DNA of 64,000 nucleotides from CASFRF01 sp031549345 (GCA_031549345.1 JAVBPY010000006.1:124001-188000); one strand, 5' to 3'. Numbered from the stretch's first letter, positions 1 to 8,488 are shown. The notes: a model not told the origin generated them from the sequence alone. Numbers and translations: made by a program.

Positions 1-417
1 ACGGTTCGCCGGTGCGGGAACGTGGAGTTTTTGCTGTTGAACACAAGCCGCCCCTCCAATTTGCTTTGTTCCTGGGGGTTCGTGGACCCCGCCGATGCGG
101 AATACCTCGCGGAGCATTGCAGAACACCCAAAACGGGTCCGCGTATCCTCCTGAATCATTACCCGATTCTTGAACCGCGCTCGTTGCTTCGCCTCCGCCA
201 CCAGCTTTTCCGGCAGGAAAAGGTTGCCGCATTGATCCGCTCCGGCGCGATCGATCTTTCGCTTTGCGGCCACGTCCACCGCCCCTATTCCATGACGGAT
301 GAACAAGGGCGCGGGGAGATTTGCGCCGGGTCTGTTACGCGGAACGGTTCCATGCTCCTTCTGGATGTTGCCGACGACGGCTCTTCCACCGTGCAAACCA
401 TTCAGCTCGATCCATGA
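1..417 (+). CDS. metallophosphoesterase, C-terminal part (cut by window edge)
   Basis: The reading frame is open from base 1, so this is the 3' end of a longer gene. The visible ~138 residues carry two calcineurin-like phosphoesterase signatures: an NHYP motif (fourth block, metal-binding His) and a downstream CGHVHRP motif (the classic GHxH metal ligands), followed by a short C-terminal beta region. The N-terminal DxH and GD blocks would lie outside the window. The family hydrolyses phosphomono- or diesters with two bound metals; the substrate cannot be told from this part. The stop codon overlaps the ATG of the RNase HI gene (ATGA), so the two are probably translationally coupled. Confidence 0.8.
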   Translation, partial: TVRRCGNVEFLLLNTSRPSNLLCSWGFVDPADAEYLAEHCRTPKTGPRILLNHYPILEPRSLLRLRHQLFRQEKVAALIRSGAIDLSLCGHVHRPYSMTDEQGRGEICAGSVTRNGSMLLLDVADDGSSTVQTIQLDP

Positions 418-896
418 AAAGCATCGAACTGTACACCGACGGCGCGTGCCGGGGAAATCCCGGTCCCGGCGGGTACGGGTGCGTTCTGCTTTACAACTCC
501 CGGCGTAAGGAACTTTCCGGCGGTTTTATGGAAACGACCAACAACCGCATGGAACTTTTCGCCGCCATCGCGGGGCTGGAGGCGCTGCGGGAGCCTTGCG
601 CTGTTACGCTTTATTCCGACTCCTCGTACCTTGTGAACGCATTCAATAAAAATTGGCTGCAAAGTTGGAAGCGGAATTCCTGGAAAACCGCCGCGCGGCA
701 GCCTGTGCGGAATGTGGATCTCTGGCAGCGCCTTCTGGATGCTTGCTCCCGGCACCGCATTGCATTCGTCTGGGTGCGCGGGCATGCCTCCAATGCGGGA
801 AACAACCGGTGCGACGAACTTGCGCGCGCCGCCGCCGCGGGGGAATCCCTTCCCGTCGATGCCGGCTATTGCGCTGTGGCGGTGGATTTGCTCTGA
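414..896 (+). CDS. rnhA: ribonuclease HI
   Basis: 160-aa RNase HI, which cuts the RNA strand of RNA-DNA hybrids in the cytoplasm. The acidic active site is complete: Asp9 in YTDGACRGNPGPGG, Glu47 in NNRMEL, Asp69 in YSDSSY and Asp134 in RCDELA, with the catalytic-loop His124 in VRGHA. Length and motif spacing match the Escherichia coli enzyme. The start chosen is the ATG at 414, which overlaps the upstream stop; a longer in-frame extension would add only out-of-family sequence. The 3' end overlaps by 31 bp the convergent regulator gene on the minus strand. Confidence 0.95.
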   Translation: MKSIELYTDGACRGNPGPGGYGCVLLYNSRRKELSGGFMETTNNRMELFAAIAGLEALREPCAVTLYSDSSYLVNAFNKNWLQSWKRNSWKTAARQPVRNVDLWQRLLDACSRHRIAFVWVRGHASNAGNNRCDELARAAAAGESLPVDAGYCAVAVDLL

Positions 897-1951
897 TTCG
901 CGTCCCGTTCCCACTCAAAAATGGTGGGGGCGGTTGTTTCCGCCGGAATTGCTTCGCCCCGGTTCTGGGCGAGGATGTGCTCGACACAGCGCTGGAGAAT
1001 TAAATCCGTTTCGACTCCGAGGCGGGTTATCGGAAAGTCGCACGCGGGGAGTTCCGGATAATTTGCCTGCACGATGACGCGGGGCGGATCGTGCGGCTCC
1101 ACGGCAAGCTCGCGGAGGAGTTCAGCCAGGCAGGCCAGACGGTTGTCGTCGCAGCATAGGATGCCGTCCGGGCGCAGATTTTCCGGGAGCGCGTACAGGA
1201 GGCGAAGCTGGTGTTCGAAAGAAACGTCCGACCGGAGATCGGGGAACTGCTCCCGTATGGGATTGTATTCCAGGCCGGCTTCCTCAAAATAGGCCTGAAA
1301 GGTGTTTCCTATCCGTATGTTTTTGGGCATGTACCCCAATATAGCGGGGCGGCGGCAGCCGACTTCGGCCAGGCGCTTGAGGCCACGGCGGTAGAATGCT
1401 TCGCCGTCGGTTTTCACGATCGGGATGTTGAAACGGGAGGCGCTGGCGATGGCAATCCGCGCGATTTCCGGATCATCGAAAATCGGCGTTCCGGCGAAGT
1501 CGGGGTTGATGCCCATGAAAATGATTCCGGCAAGACGTTTTTTACGGACGTCGTCCGCCAGGCGGAGAATTTTGTCGTAGCGTGTATAACTGTTGACCTG
1601 GTCGATCACTTCGATGGTGATGCCAAAACGTTTCTGAAGTTGCTGCGCGCTCCCGGCGATTGCCCGGTAAAAACAGTTTGTTTTTGTGGCGTGTTCGAAA
1701 AACGTGTCGGTGAACAAACACAAACGGCAAAGATGGGGCGGGCTGGCCGCCACGAAAGTGCCCGCCCAGTGCCGCGACTCCACATAGCCTTCCGCAATCA
1801 AACGGTCGAAAGCGAACTGCATTGTCCGGCGGCTCGTTTCGAGTTCCCGCTCGAGGAGGGCGCGGACCGGCATGCGGCTCCCCGGTGGATAGGTTCCGTC
1901 GGTTATCCTGCGCCGCAAAATGGCGGCGACTTCTTCCTGTGTTTTTTGCAT
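866..1951 (-). CDS. GntR-HTH / LacI-type sensor transcriptional regulator
   Basis: 361-aa regulator. Residues ~1-70 form a GntR winged helix-turn-helix (DGTYPPGSRMPVRALLER, then LETSRRTMQFAFDRLIAEGYVE). The rest looks like a periplasmic-binding-protein-like sugar-sensor domain as in LacI/GalR proteins, for example GIIFMGINPD, then DGILCCDDNRLACLAELL and a C-terminal TRLGVETDLI segment. Such hybrids usually control carbohydrate genes, but no obvious target lies adjacent. An AGGAG sits 12 nt before the ATG, a longer spacing than usual. The gene is divergent from the catalase gene across a 138-bp gap and overlaps rnhA convergently by 31 bp. Specific ligand unknown. Confidence 0.85.
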   Translation of the reverse strand: MQKTQEEVAAILRRRITDGTYPPGSRMPVRALLERELETSRRTMQFAFDRLIAEGYVESRHWAGTFVAASPPHLCRLCLFTDTFFEHATKTNCFYRAIAGSAQQLQKRFGITIEVIDQVNSYTRYDKILRLADDVRKKRLAGIIFMGINPDFAGTPIFDDPEIARIAIASASRFNIPIVKTDGEAFYRRGLKRLAEVGCRRPAILGYMPKNIRIGNTFQAYFEEAGLEYNPIREQFPDLRSDVSFEHQLRLLYALPENLRPDGILCCDDNRLACLAELLRELAVEPHDPPRVIVQANYPELPACDFPITRLGVETDLILQRCVEHILAQNRGEAIPAETTAPTIFEWERDANQSKSTATAQ

Positions 1952-2014
1952 GCACCTAAGATACTCCTGTTTGCGTAAAAATGCAAATAAAGCGGAAAAG
2001 TGAGCAAAAGGGAC

Positions 2015-2042
2015 TTGTATTTCTGTCTTTTTAGTATAGAAT
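2015..2042 (+). promoter_or_regulatory. probable sigma70-type promoter of katA
   Basis: TTGTAT (2015-2020), a 16-bp spacer and TAGAAT (2037-2042) lie ~48 bp ahead of the catalase ATG. The ribosome-binding site AAGGAGGAGG follows at about 2077. No convincing PerR/OxyR operator was seen in the gap. Confidence 0.5.
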
Positions 2043-2089
2043 AAATAAAATGACCCGTTTCTTATGAGTCAACCAAGGAGGAGGAGAAA

Positions 2090-3610
2090 ATGAAAGAAAA
2101 CACATTGACAACCGCCAACGGCGCGCCCGTGGAGAACGATCAGTCTTCGATCACAACGGGAGGCGTCGAAGGGTATACCCTTCTCCAGGATGCGCACCTT
2201 GTTGAAAAACTCGCCCACTTCAACCGCGAAAGAATTCCCGAGCGGGTGGTGCACGCCAAGGGCGCCGGGGCATACGGCTATTTCGAGGTGACGAAGGACC
2301 TAAGCAAATACACATGCGCCGGTATTTTCGCTAAAGTGGGGAAGAAGACCGACCTTGTCGTGCGTTTTTCGACGGTCGGCGGCGAGCGCGGTTCGGCCGA
2401 CGCCAAGCGCGATCCGCGCGGTTTTGCGGTCAAGTTCTATACGGACGAGGGCAATTACGACATCGTCGGCAACAATACCCCCATTTTTTTCATCCGCGAC
2501 GCCATCAAATTCCCCGATTTCATCCACACCCAAAAGCGCAATGCCGAGAGCAACATCGCCGATCCGGATGCATTCTGGGATTTTCTTTCGCTCACGCCGG
2601 AATCCCTTCACCAGGTAACCATCCTTTTTTCCGACCGCGGGACTCCGAAGAATTATCGTACCAACGACGGTTTCGCCAGCCATACATTCATGTGGTACAA
2701 CGCGAAGAAGGAATACGTCTGGGTGAAGTACCACTTCAAGGCCGAACTCGGTTTCCAGACGATGACGCGGCAGGAGGCCGCCGCCCTCTGCGGCAGCAAT
2801 CCCGATCACGCGACGGAAGATTTGTATTGCGCCATCGCGCGCGGTGAATTCCCCGCCTGGAAGGTCTATGTCCAGATCATGACGCCGGAGCAGGCAAAAA
2901 ATTACCGTTTCGATCCGTTTGATATCACCAAGGTTTGGTACCACTCCGATTTCCCCTTGATCGAACTCGGACGCATGGTGTTGAACCGCAACCCCAAAAA
3001 TTATTTTGCGGAAGTGGAGCAGGCCGCGTTCGCGCCTTCCAACTTTGTCCCCGGGATCGGTCCGTCGCCGGATAAACTCCTGCAGGGGCGTTTGTTCTCC
3101 TATGGCGACGCGCACCGTTACCGCCTGGGAACCAACTTCCAGCAATTCCCCGTGAACGCCCCGCATTGCCCCGTCAATCACTATCAGCGCGACGGCGCGG
3201 GACAGATGCAGGCCACGCCGGGAGCGAACTATTACCCGAACAGCGTCGGCGGAGCGGTGCCGGAACCCGCGTTCGCACCTCCCGCCGTCGAGGTGAAGGC
3301 GGTGATCGATCGGCACATGCGTCCGGCCGCGGACATCGACTTTGTCCAGCCCGGCGAGTTGTTCCGTAGGGTGATGAACGACACGGACAAAGCGCATTTG
3401 ATCGGCAATATTGCCGACCACCTCGGCAATGCGAAGCAGCACATCCAATACCGGCAGTGCGCCCTCTTTTACAAGGCGGACCCGGCGTATGGAAATGGAG
3501 TGGCGAGTGCGCTGAAGCTTGACCTGGCGCGTGTCGCCGCGTTGGCGGCCATGTCGCAGGAAGAGCGCGTGAAGGCGACCTGCTGCTGTCCTTGCACTTG
3601 TACAAAATAG
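2090..3610 (+). CDS. katA: monofunctional heme catalase
   Basis: 506-aa small-subunit, clade-3-like catalase that dismutates H2O2 to water and O2. The distal heme His is His55 (RVVHAKGAGAYG), the distal Asn is Asn128 (IVGNNTPIFF), and the proximal heme Tyr sits in RLFSYGDAHRYRLG. The NADPH-binding region (RFDPFDITKVW, FPLIELGRMVLNRNP) is present. An excellent Shine-Dalgarno precedes the ATG. The last nine residues are unusual: a run of clustered cysteines ending CCCPCTCTK, with five Cys. The next gene begins directly after the stop codon. Presumably part of the oxidative defence of this otherwise anaerobe-like genome. Confidence 0.96.
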   Translation: MKENTLTTANGAPVENDQSSITTGGVEGYTLLQDAHLVEKLAHFNRERIPERVVHAKGAGAYGYFEVTKDLSKYTCAGIFAKVGKKTDLVVRFSTVGGERGSADAKRDPRGFAVKFYTDEGNYDIVGNNTPIFFIRDAIKFPDFIHTQKRNAESNIADPDAFWDFLSLTPESLHQVTILFSDRGTPKNYRTNDGFASHTFMWYNAKKEYVWVKYHFKAELGFQTMTRQEAAALCGSNPDHATEDLYCAIARGEFPAWKVYVQIMTPEQAKNYRFDPFDITKVWYHSDFPLIELGRMVLNRNPKNYFAEVEQAAFAPSNFVPGIGPSPDKLLQGRLFSYGDAHRYRLGTNFQQFPVNAPHCPVNHYQRDGAGQMQATPGANYYPNSVGGAVPEPAFAPPAVEVKAVIDRHMRPAADIDFVQPGELFRRVMNDTDKAHLIGNIADHLGNAKQHIQYRQCALFYKADPAYGNGVASALKLDLARVAALAAMSQEERVKATCCCPCTCTK

Positions 3611-4759
3611 ATGAAACGTCTGCTGCTTTTGGCGGCGGGGTGGACGCTTGTTGCGCTGGGCGCGGCGGGCGTTGTCCTGCCGGGTCTGCCGACGACGCCG
3701 TTTCTTCTTTTGGCGGCGTTCTGCTTTGTGCGGACTTCGCCCAGGTTGTACCGGAAGTTGCGCCGGAACCGGTATTTGGGGTATTACCTCCAGAATTACC
3801 GCACCGGCCGCGGCGTCCCCGGCGTGCTGAAGGTGCAGACACTGGCATTTTTATGGCTGACGCTGGGGTGTTCCGCATTCTTTTTGCGGGGCAATCCCTA
3901 TGTGCTTTTGCTCCTTGGCGCGGTGGGCGTGGGGGTAACGGTGCATTTGCTCTGGATGCGGACGTTGCCGGGGCGGCCCCCGGCGTTCACGCTGATTGAG
4001 CTGCTGGTATCCGTGGCGATCATCGCGATCCTTGCGGGGATGCTCCTCCCGGCTCTCGGCCGGGCGCGGGAGCGCGGGTACGCCGCGCGCTGTCTGGGCA
4101 ACCTTCGCCAGCTTGCGCAGGGGAATCTCGCCTACGCGGGCGATTACGGCGATTGTTTTGCCTTGTATGCGCAAAACGATGTGAATGCGACCGGTCCTCT
4201 CTGGCTTGGATTCCAGACCATGTCCGGCGGGAGCGCCCATGGCATGGGCGCGATGAATGCCGAGGTGGATTTGACGCGCGACGGTTTCCTTACCCCCTAC
4301 GGTGTGCGTGGCGATGTCCTCGTCTGCCCCGTTGCGCGGCAATGGATTCCGGATATCACGTCCGCCCCCAACGGCGGCGGGTACGGATACAATGCCGCCT
4401 GGCTGGGGCGTTATGTTTCCGGCGGCCAGTCCCACCGCATGCTCGCTTCGCAGTTGCGGCGGCCTTCTGCAGTCATCATGTTCGGCGACAACGCCCGGAG
4501 TTCCATGGCGGGGGCTGTTTTCGATCCGCCGCAGTTGACGCCGTTTATGTATTGTCTTGCAAAGCCGGCGGCGTTGGGAGGCGGCGCGTATGCGTCCGGG
4601 ACGACATTCGGCGCGCATCTTGGCCGCGCCCAGCTCGCGTGGGCCGACGGGCACGCGAGTTCCCTGACGGTCTTCCGCGCGAATACCGATGCAAGTGCAC
4701 AGAAATACCGCATCGGCCATGTCGGAATTGCGGATGAAGACTTCTACAAAGCCCAATAA
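3611..4759 (+). CDS. DUF454 (YbaN-like) membrane domain fused in frame to a type II pseudopilin
   Basis: 382-aa open frame with two complete modules. Residues 1-~120 resemble the YbaN/DUF454 inner-membrane family (GVVLPGLPTTPFLLLAAFCF, SPRLYRKL, then further hydrophobic segments and a C-terminal LLWM). Residues ~116-382 are a pseudopilin: leader ending PGRPPA, the prepilin-peptidase/methylation segment FTLIELLVSVAIIAILAGML, and a globular domain ending with a WADGHASSL 'DG' motif as in DUF1559-type proteins. Met116 (ATG at 3956-3958, in frame) could start the pseudopilin alone, but only a weak GGGGG lies ~18 nt ahead. The first ATG abuts the katA stop. The choice between a real fusion and two proteins from one frame is unresolved. 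Confidence 0.8.
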   Translation: MKRLLLLAAGWTLVALGAAGVVLPGLPTTPFLLLAAFCFVRTSPRLYRKLRRNRYLGYYLQNYRTGRGVPGVLKVQTLAFLWLTLGCSAFFLRGNPYVLLLLGAVGVGVTVHLLWMRTLPGRPPAFTLIELLVSVAIIAILAGMLLPALGRARERGYAARCLGNLRQLAQGNLAYAGDYGDCFALYAQNDVNATGPLWLGFQTMSGGSAHGMGAMNAEVDLTRDGFLTPYGVRGDVLVCPVARQWIPDITSAPNGGGYGYNAAWLGRYVSGGQSHRMLASQLRRPSAVIMFGDNARSSMAGAVFDPPQLTPFMYCLAKPAALGGGAYASGTTFGAHLGRAQLAWADGHASSLTVFRANTDASAQKYRIGHVGIADEDFYKAQ

Positions 4760-4785
4760 AGTCCGCATTTTCCGGATGTTCTGAT

Positions 4786-4813
4786 TTGCATTTTATATAA
4801 AATGGAGTATTGT
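4786..4813 (+). promoter_or_regulatory. promoter of rpmA
   Basis: TTGCAT (4786-4791), a 16-bp A/T-rich spacer and TATTGT (4808-4813), ~55 bp before the rpmA ATG. The same TTGCAT-16-TATxGT layout precedes rplU and tRNA-Glu in this window. An AGAGGG ribosome-binding site lies at 4855-4860. Confidence 0.6.
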
Positions 4814-4867
4814 AACAGAACGTGAATACTGCAATAAACTTAAAATACAACGTAAGAGGGTTTCATC

Positions 4868-5116
4868 ATGGCGCATAAGAAAGGTCAGTCAAGCAGCCGC
4901 AACGGACGCGACAGCAATCCCAAGTTTTTGGGCGTCAAGGCGTTCGGCAGCGAGTTCGTTACCGCGGGCAGCATCATTGTCCGTCAGCGCGGAACCCGTT
5001 TCCGTCCGGGCAAGAACGTCGGCTTGGGACGCGACTTTACGTTGTTCGCTCTTTGCGACGGCGTGGTCGAGTTCAAGAAAGACGCGCGTCTGGTCAATAT
5101 TCTTCCGGCCAACTGA
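4868..5116 (+). CDS. rpmA: 50S ribosomal protein L27 (bL27)
   Basis: 82-aa L27 of the large ribosomal subunit, located near the peptidyl-transferase centre. The N-terminus AHKKGQSSSRNGRDS and the core GSEFVTAGSIIVRQRGTRFRPG with NVGLGRDFTLFAL are diagnostic. It has its own promoter and is followed by an intrinsic terminator. The usual bacterial order rplU-rpmA-obg is only partly kept: obg follows, but rplU is 3 kb away on the opposite strand. Confidence 0.97.
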   Translation: MAHKKGQSSSRNGRDSNPKFLGVKAFGSEFVTAGSIIVRQRGTRFRPGKNVGLGRDFTLFALCDGVVEFKKDARLVNILPAN

Positions 5117-5134
5117 TTTCGGCGTGTCGAAATG

Positions 5135-5165
5135 AAAAGCCCGGAACGGCGTTCCGGGCTTTTTT
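5135..5165 (+). terminator. intrinsic terminator after rpmA
   Basis: An 11-bp perfect stem (AAGCCCGGAAC / GTTCCGGGCTT) with a GGC loop followed by a T-run. It separates rpmA from obg, whose ATG is 24 bp further on, so obg is expressed by read-through or from a promoter not recognised here. Confidence 0.9.
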
Positions 5166-5188
5166 CGTATCTAAATTGAGGGTAAAAC

Positions 5189-6205
5189 ATGTTTGTCGAT
5201 AAAGCAACCATCACCGTTCAGGGCGGGCATGGCGGAAACGGCTGCTGCAGTTTTCGCCGCGAAAAATTCATTCCGAACGGCGGCCCCGACGGCGGCGACG
5301 GCGGCGGCGGCGGACATGTCATCCTGGAAGCGACCACCGGGCAGCAAAGCTTGGCCGACTTGGTCTACAACCGTCATTATGCCGCTCCCAACGGGCCGCA
5401 GGGGAAAGGGCGCGATATGCACGGCGCCAAGGCCGATGATATTACTCTGCGCGTTCCCGTCGGCACCGTTGTCTTCGATGCGGAAACGCACGAACTTCTC
5501 TGCGACCTTGCCGAAGAAGGCATGACCTTTGTCGCCGCGCGCGGCGGCAAGGGCGGCCGGGGGAACCCCCGCTTTGCCACGCGTACCAACCGCGCTCCGT
5601 ACGAACGCGAATTGGGCGAAGAAGGCGAAGCGCGTAAACTCTTTCTCGAGCTGAAAACCATCGCCGATATCGGTCTTGTCGGTTTTCCGAACGCCGGGAA
5701 ATCCACACTGCTCCGCGCCATTTCCGCCGCGCGGCCCAAAGTCGCGCCCTATCCTTTTACCACGCTTCATCCGGTGGTCGGTATCGTGGAGCTCGGCGAC
5801 TACCAGCGTCTTACTGTTGCCGATATCCCCGGTTTGATCGACGGCGCTCACGCCAACGTCGGTTTGGGGCATGCGTTCCTTAAGCATGTCGAGCGCACCA
5901 GTGTTCTCGCCTATGTCCTCGATATGGGCGGCGTGGATGGGCGCAAACCCTGGGAGGATTTCCGCCATCTTCAGCGCGAATTGGATCTCTATATGCGCGG
6001 TCTGTCGCGTCGCGCCGGGATCATTGTCGCCAACAAAATGGATCTTCCGGAAAGCCTGGAAAATCTGGAAATTCTGCGGCAGGAACTTGCCGCCGATCCC
6101 ATCGAAATCATCCCTGTTTCCGCCGAAAACGCCGCCTTGGGTGAGCTTGTCGCCTGTTTGCGCGCCAAGCTGGAAGCCTCCCGGAAAACGCCATTTGACT
6201 TTTAA
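5189..6205 (+). CDS. obg: Obg/CgtA GTPase
   Basis: 338-aa ribosome-assembly and stress GTPase. Residues 1-~158 are the glycine-rich Obg fold (VQGGHGGNGCCSFRREKF, GGPDGGDGGGGG, RGGKGGRGNPRFAT). Residues ~160-330 are the G domain: P-loop GFPNAGKSTLL, switch I FTTLHPVVG, switch II DIPGLIDGA, NKMD and SAE (G5). The C-terminal OCT extension found in some homologues is absent. The start has a GAGGG site ~9 nt upstream. It follows rpmA as in most bacteria, though an intrinsic terminator lies between them. Confidence 0.97.
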   Translation: MFVDKATITVQGGHGGNGCCSFRREKFIPNGGPDGGDGGGGGHVILEATTGQQSLADLVYNRHYAAPNGPQGKGRDMHGAKADDITLRVPVGTVVFDAETHELLCDLAEEGMTFVAARGGKGGRGNPRFATRTNRAPYERELGEEGEARKLFLELKTIADIGLVGFPNAGKSTLLRAISAARPKVAPYPFTTLHPVVGIVELGDYQRLTVADIPGLIDGAHANVGLGHAFLKHVERTSVLAYVLDMGGVDGRKPWEDFRHLQRELDLYMRGLSRRAGIIVANKMDLPESLENLEILRQELAADPIEIIPVSAENAALGELVACLRAKLEASRKTPFDF

Positions 6206-6406
6206 AGTTTCGTGCCCCTTGACTGCCTGAGAATGCACATGCATGGGGCATTTCAATTCAACGGGAAGGATGCGGCGATGACGGCCGTGGCCGGGAAACC
6301 GTGGTTTCTTTACAGCGTCAAGCGCGGAGATCCTCTGTCCGGCGGAAGTTTTTTCGGGGCGCCCGGCATTGATTTTATACACGGGCGTCCGGTTTCGATT
6401 TCCGCC
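6206..6406. other. convergent intergenic spacer, nothing recognised
   Basis: 201 bp between the 3' ends of obg and the SGNH hydrolase gene. An inverted pair TGCCCC / GGGGCA (about 6213-6249) surrounds an ATGCACATGCAT segment. No clear terminator, RNA or gene was found. Confidence 0.4.
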
Positions 6407-7138
6407 TTACTTTTTAATCCAGCCGAGTTCGTCGAGTTTGCGGAAGACGGTTTTTGCAAAAACGAGTTCTCCGGCGGAGTTCAGGTGAACGCCGTCTTTG
6501 GCATTCACAAGGTGTTCTTGGACAAGGGGGACGCTGCGCCAGTCGGCAACGCCGTCCTTGCGGCCCGCAAGTTCGGAAGTCAAACTGAGTTTGAGGGCGC
6601 GTTCCATGGGGGCGTGCATGTCGAGGACGGGAACGCCTTCCGCCGTGGCGACATCCGCAATAAGCTGGTTGTTGTCCGCAAGTTTAACCCACGCGGTGTC
6701 CGGGCTCTCCGGATTCGGGAGGACATGGTACTGCATGAGCAGGACTTTGGCGTCGATCTTGCGGCAGGCGCGGACGATGGTTTCGAGGTTTTCGCGGACT
6801 TTCGCCGGATCCACTCCCTGCTGGGCGTCGTTGCCGCCGAGGAGGATGACCACGATGTCCGGTTTCAGGTCCAGGACGTCGCCGGCGAGGCGTTTGCACG
6901 CGCCGGATGTGGTATCGCCGCCGATGCCGCGGTTGAGCACCATGGCGTTGGGATCGCCCAGGCGCGCGTCGAGCATGCATTCGAGGACGCTCGACCACTT
7001 CAGGTAGCGTTTCAGATTCGGTTGGCCGGTGATGCTGTCCCCGAAACAGATTACTTTAAGCACATCCGTTTCCGCCGCTCCGAGCCAATGCGCCGCCAGC
7101 AAGGTCATAATCGCTACTCCGTATTTTATGCGTTTCAT
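6407..7138 (-). CDS. secreted SGNH/GDSL-family hydrolase
   Basis: 243-aa lipase/esterase-fold protein. A signal peptide (MKRIKYGVAIMTLLAAHWLG, probable cut after GAA) is followed by the SGNH blocks: catalytic Ser in CFGDSITG (block I), Gly in NRGIGGDTT (block II), Asn in LLGGNDAQQG (block III) and Asp/His in KDGVHLNSAG (block V). Secreted members often remove acetyl or other acyl groups from carbohydrates, which would suit the saccharolytic content of the window, but the substrate is unknown. The ATG overlaps the purC stop by 4 bp (ATGA), so it is probably co-transcribed with purC despite the unrelated function. Confidence 0.85.
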   Translation of the reverse strand: MKRIKYGVAIMTLLAAHWLGAAETDVLKVICFGDSITGQPNLKRYLKWSSVLECMLDARLGDPNAMVLNRGIGGDTTSGACKRLAGDVLDLKPDIVVILLGGNDAQQGVDPAKVRENLETIVRACRKIDAKVLLMQYHVLPNPESPDTAWVKLADNNQLIADVATAEGVPVLDMHAPMERALKLSLTSELAGRKDGVADWRSVPLVQEHLVNAKDGVHLNSAGELVFAKTVFRKLDELGWIKK

Positions 7139-8031
7139 AAGGCAACACCCGTGAGGGCTTTGTAGGCTTCAAGGTATTTTTCGCCGGTGCGGCGCACAAC
7201 GTCTTCCGGGAGTTCCGGGCCCGGTGCGGTTTTGTTCCAGTCGAGGGTTTCGAGGTAGTCGCGGACGAATTGTTTGTCCAGGCTCGGCGGATTGGTTCCT
7301 GTTTTGTAACTTTCCGCGGGCCAAAAGCGGCTGGAGTCGGGGGTGAGCACCTCATCCACCAGGGTAACGCGTCCATCGATCAGGCCGAATTCAAACTTGG
7401 TGTCCGCCACAAGGATGCCGCGTTTGGCGGCGCAGTCCGCGGCGAAGCCGTAGACGCGCAACGAAAGCGCGCGGATCGCTTCCGCGTGGGGACGGCCCAC
7501 AAGCTCCACGACTTGTTCGAAGGAAATCGGCTCGTCGTGCGCGCCGATGGCCGCTTTGGTGGAAGGGGTGAACAACGGTTCATCGAGTTTTTCCGCCTGG
7601 ACATATCCGGCGCGGAGCTTGTTTCCGGAGACAATGCCGGTTTTCCGGTAATCATTCCAGCCGCTGCCGACAAGGTAGCCGCGCACGATGCATTCCACGG
7701 GGAGGACCTGTGCCTTGCGGACGATCATCGACCGCCCCTGGAGATCCTTGACGTAGGGCTTCAGTTCCGGGCGTGTGGTTACATCGGCGGAAATCAAGTG
7801 GTTGGGGATGTCTTTCATCTGGTCGAACCAGAAAAGCGAGATGCGCGTGAGGACCTCGCCTTTGCGGGGGATGCCCGTCGGGAGCACCACATCGAAGGCG
7901 CTCAAACGGTCCGAGGCGACGAACAAGAGCGCGTCGCCAAGGTCGTATACGTCGCGGACTTTGCCGCGGTTGATGCGAAGAATGCCGGGCAATTCGGTTT
8001 CCAAGAGGGCTCCGTTACGATCGTACAACAT
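7135..8031 (-). CDS. purC: SAICAR synthetase (purine biosynthesis)
   Basis: 298-aa phosphoribosylaminoimidazole-succinocarboxamide synthase, which joins aspartate to CAIR using ATP. Key segments are RGKVRDVYDLGD, VASDRLSAFDVVLPTGIPRKG, VLPVECIVRGYLVGSGW and the C-terminal VLTPDSSRFWPAESY. The start is the ATG at 8031, preceded by GGAAAGG with 9-nt spacing. An upstream in-frame TTG (8049) would place that ribosome-binding site inside the gene. Other pur genes are not nearby. Confidence 0.95.
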   Translation of the reverse strand: MLYDRNGALLETELPGILRINRGKVRDVYDLGDALLFVASDRLSAFDVVLPTGIPRKGEVLTRISLFWFDQMKDIPNHLISADVTTRPELKPYVKDLQGRSMIVRKAQVLPVECIVRGYLVGSGWNDYRKTGIVSGNKLRAGYVQAEKLDEPLFTPSTKAAIGAHDEPISFEQVVELVGRPHAEAIRALSLRVYGFAADCAAKRGILVADTKFEFGLIDGRVTLVDEVLTPDSSRFWPAESYKTGTNPPSLDKQFVRDYLETLDWNKTAPGPELPEDVVRRTGEKYLEAYKALTGVAL

Positions 8032-8055
8032 GCGGTGAATCCTTTCCAATCAAAA

Positions 8056-8095
8056 TAAAAAACCTGAATCGGGACGCGCCGCGCCGGATTCAGGT
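8056..8095 (-). terminator. intrinsic terminator after rplU
   Basis: On the minus strand ACCTGAATC and GATTCAGGT form a 9-bp stem around a GC-rich loop, followed by TTTTTTATTTT. It isolates rplU from purC. Confidence 0.85.
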
Positions 8096-8117
8096 CGATT
8101 CTCTTAAAGGCGTCGCG

Positions 8118-8432
8118 TCAGGCTTTGATGTCGCCGATCTGAACCTTGGTCAGGTACTGGCGGTGTCCCTGGGTGCGGCGATAGCTTTTGCGGCGCTTCA
8201 TCTTGAAGACGACGATTTTCTTGGCGCGGAACTGCTCGACCACCTCGCCCGAAACGGTGGCGCCGGCCAGGAGCGGGCTGCCGACTTTCAGGGCGCCGCC
8301 TTCTTCGCCGACGGCGAGGACTTCGTTGAAAAGAACGGAAGCACCCGCTTCGCCTTCAAGCATTTCGACGTCGACGAGGTCGCCGGATTTCACTTTGTAC
8401 TGCTTGCCGCCGGTTTTGATGATCGCATACAT
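8118..8432 (-). CDS. rplU: 50S ribosomal protein L21 (bL21)
   Basis: 104-aa L21 of the large ribosomal subunit. MYAIIKTGGKQYKVKSGD at the start and KKIVVFKMKRRKSYRRTQGH near the end are diagnostic. The start is preceded by AAGGAG. It is monocistronic, bracketed by its own promoter and terminator, rather than leading the usual rplU-rpmA-obg operon. Confidence 0.97.
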   Translation of the reverse strand: MYAIIKTGGKQYKVKSGDLVDVEMLEGEAGASVLFNEVLAVGEEGGALKVGSPLLAGATVSGEVVEQFRAKKIVVFKMKRRKSYRRTQGHRQYLTKVQIGDIKA

Positions 8433-8488
8433 GTTAAAGTCTCCTTGCTATTTCCAAAATGTATAAAATTGTTTTAAACAGATTGGTT

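Noticed and set aside
1958..1986. Possible TTGCAT-17-TATCTT promoter for the first GntR/LacI regulator
   Set aside because: It would start transcription on the start codon itself and remove the AGGAG, so it is doubtful.
5171..6382. 403-codon minus-strand frame across obg
   Set aside because: Antisense to obg; only its start lies in the spacer, and no feature supports it.
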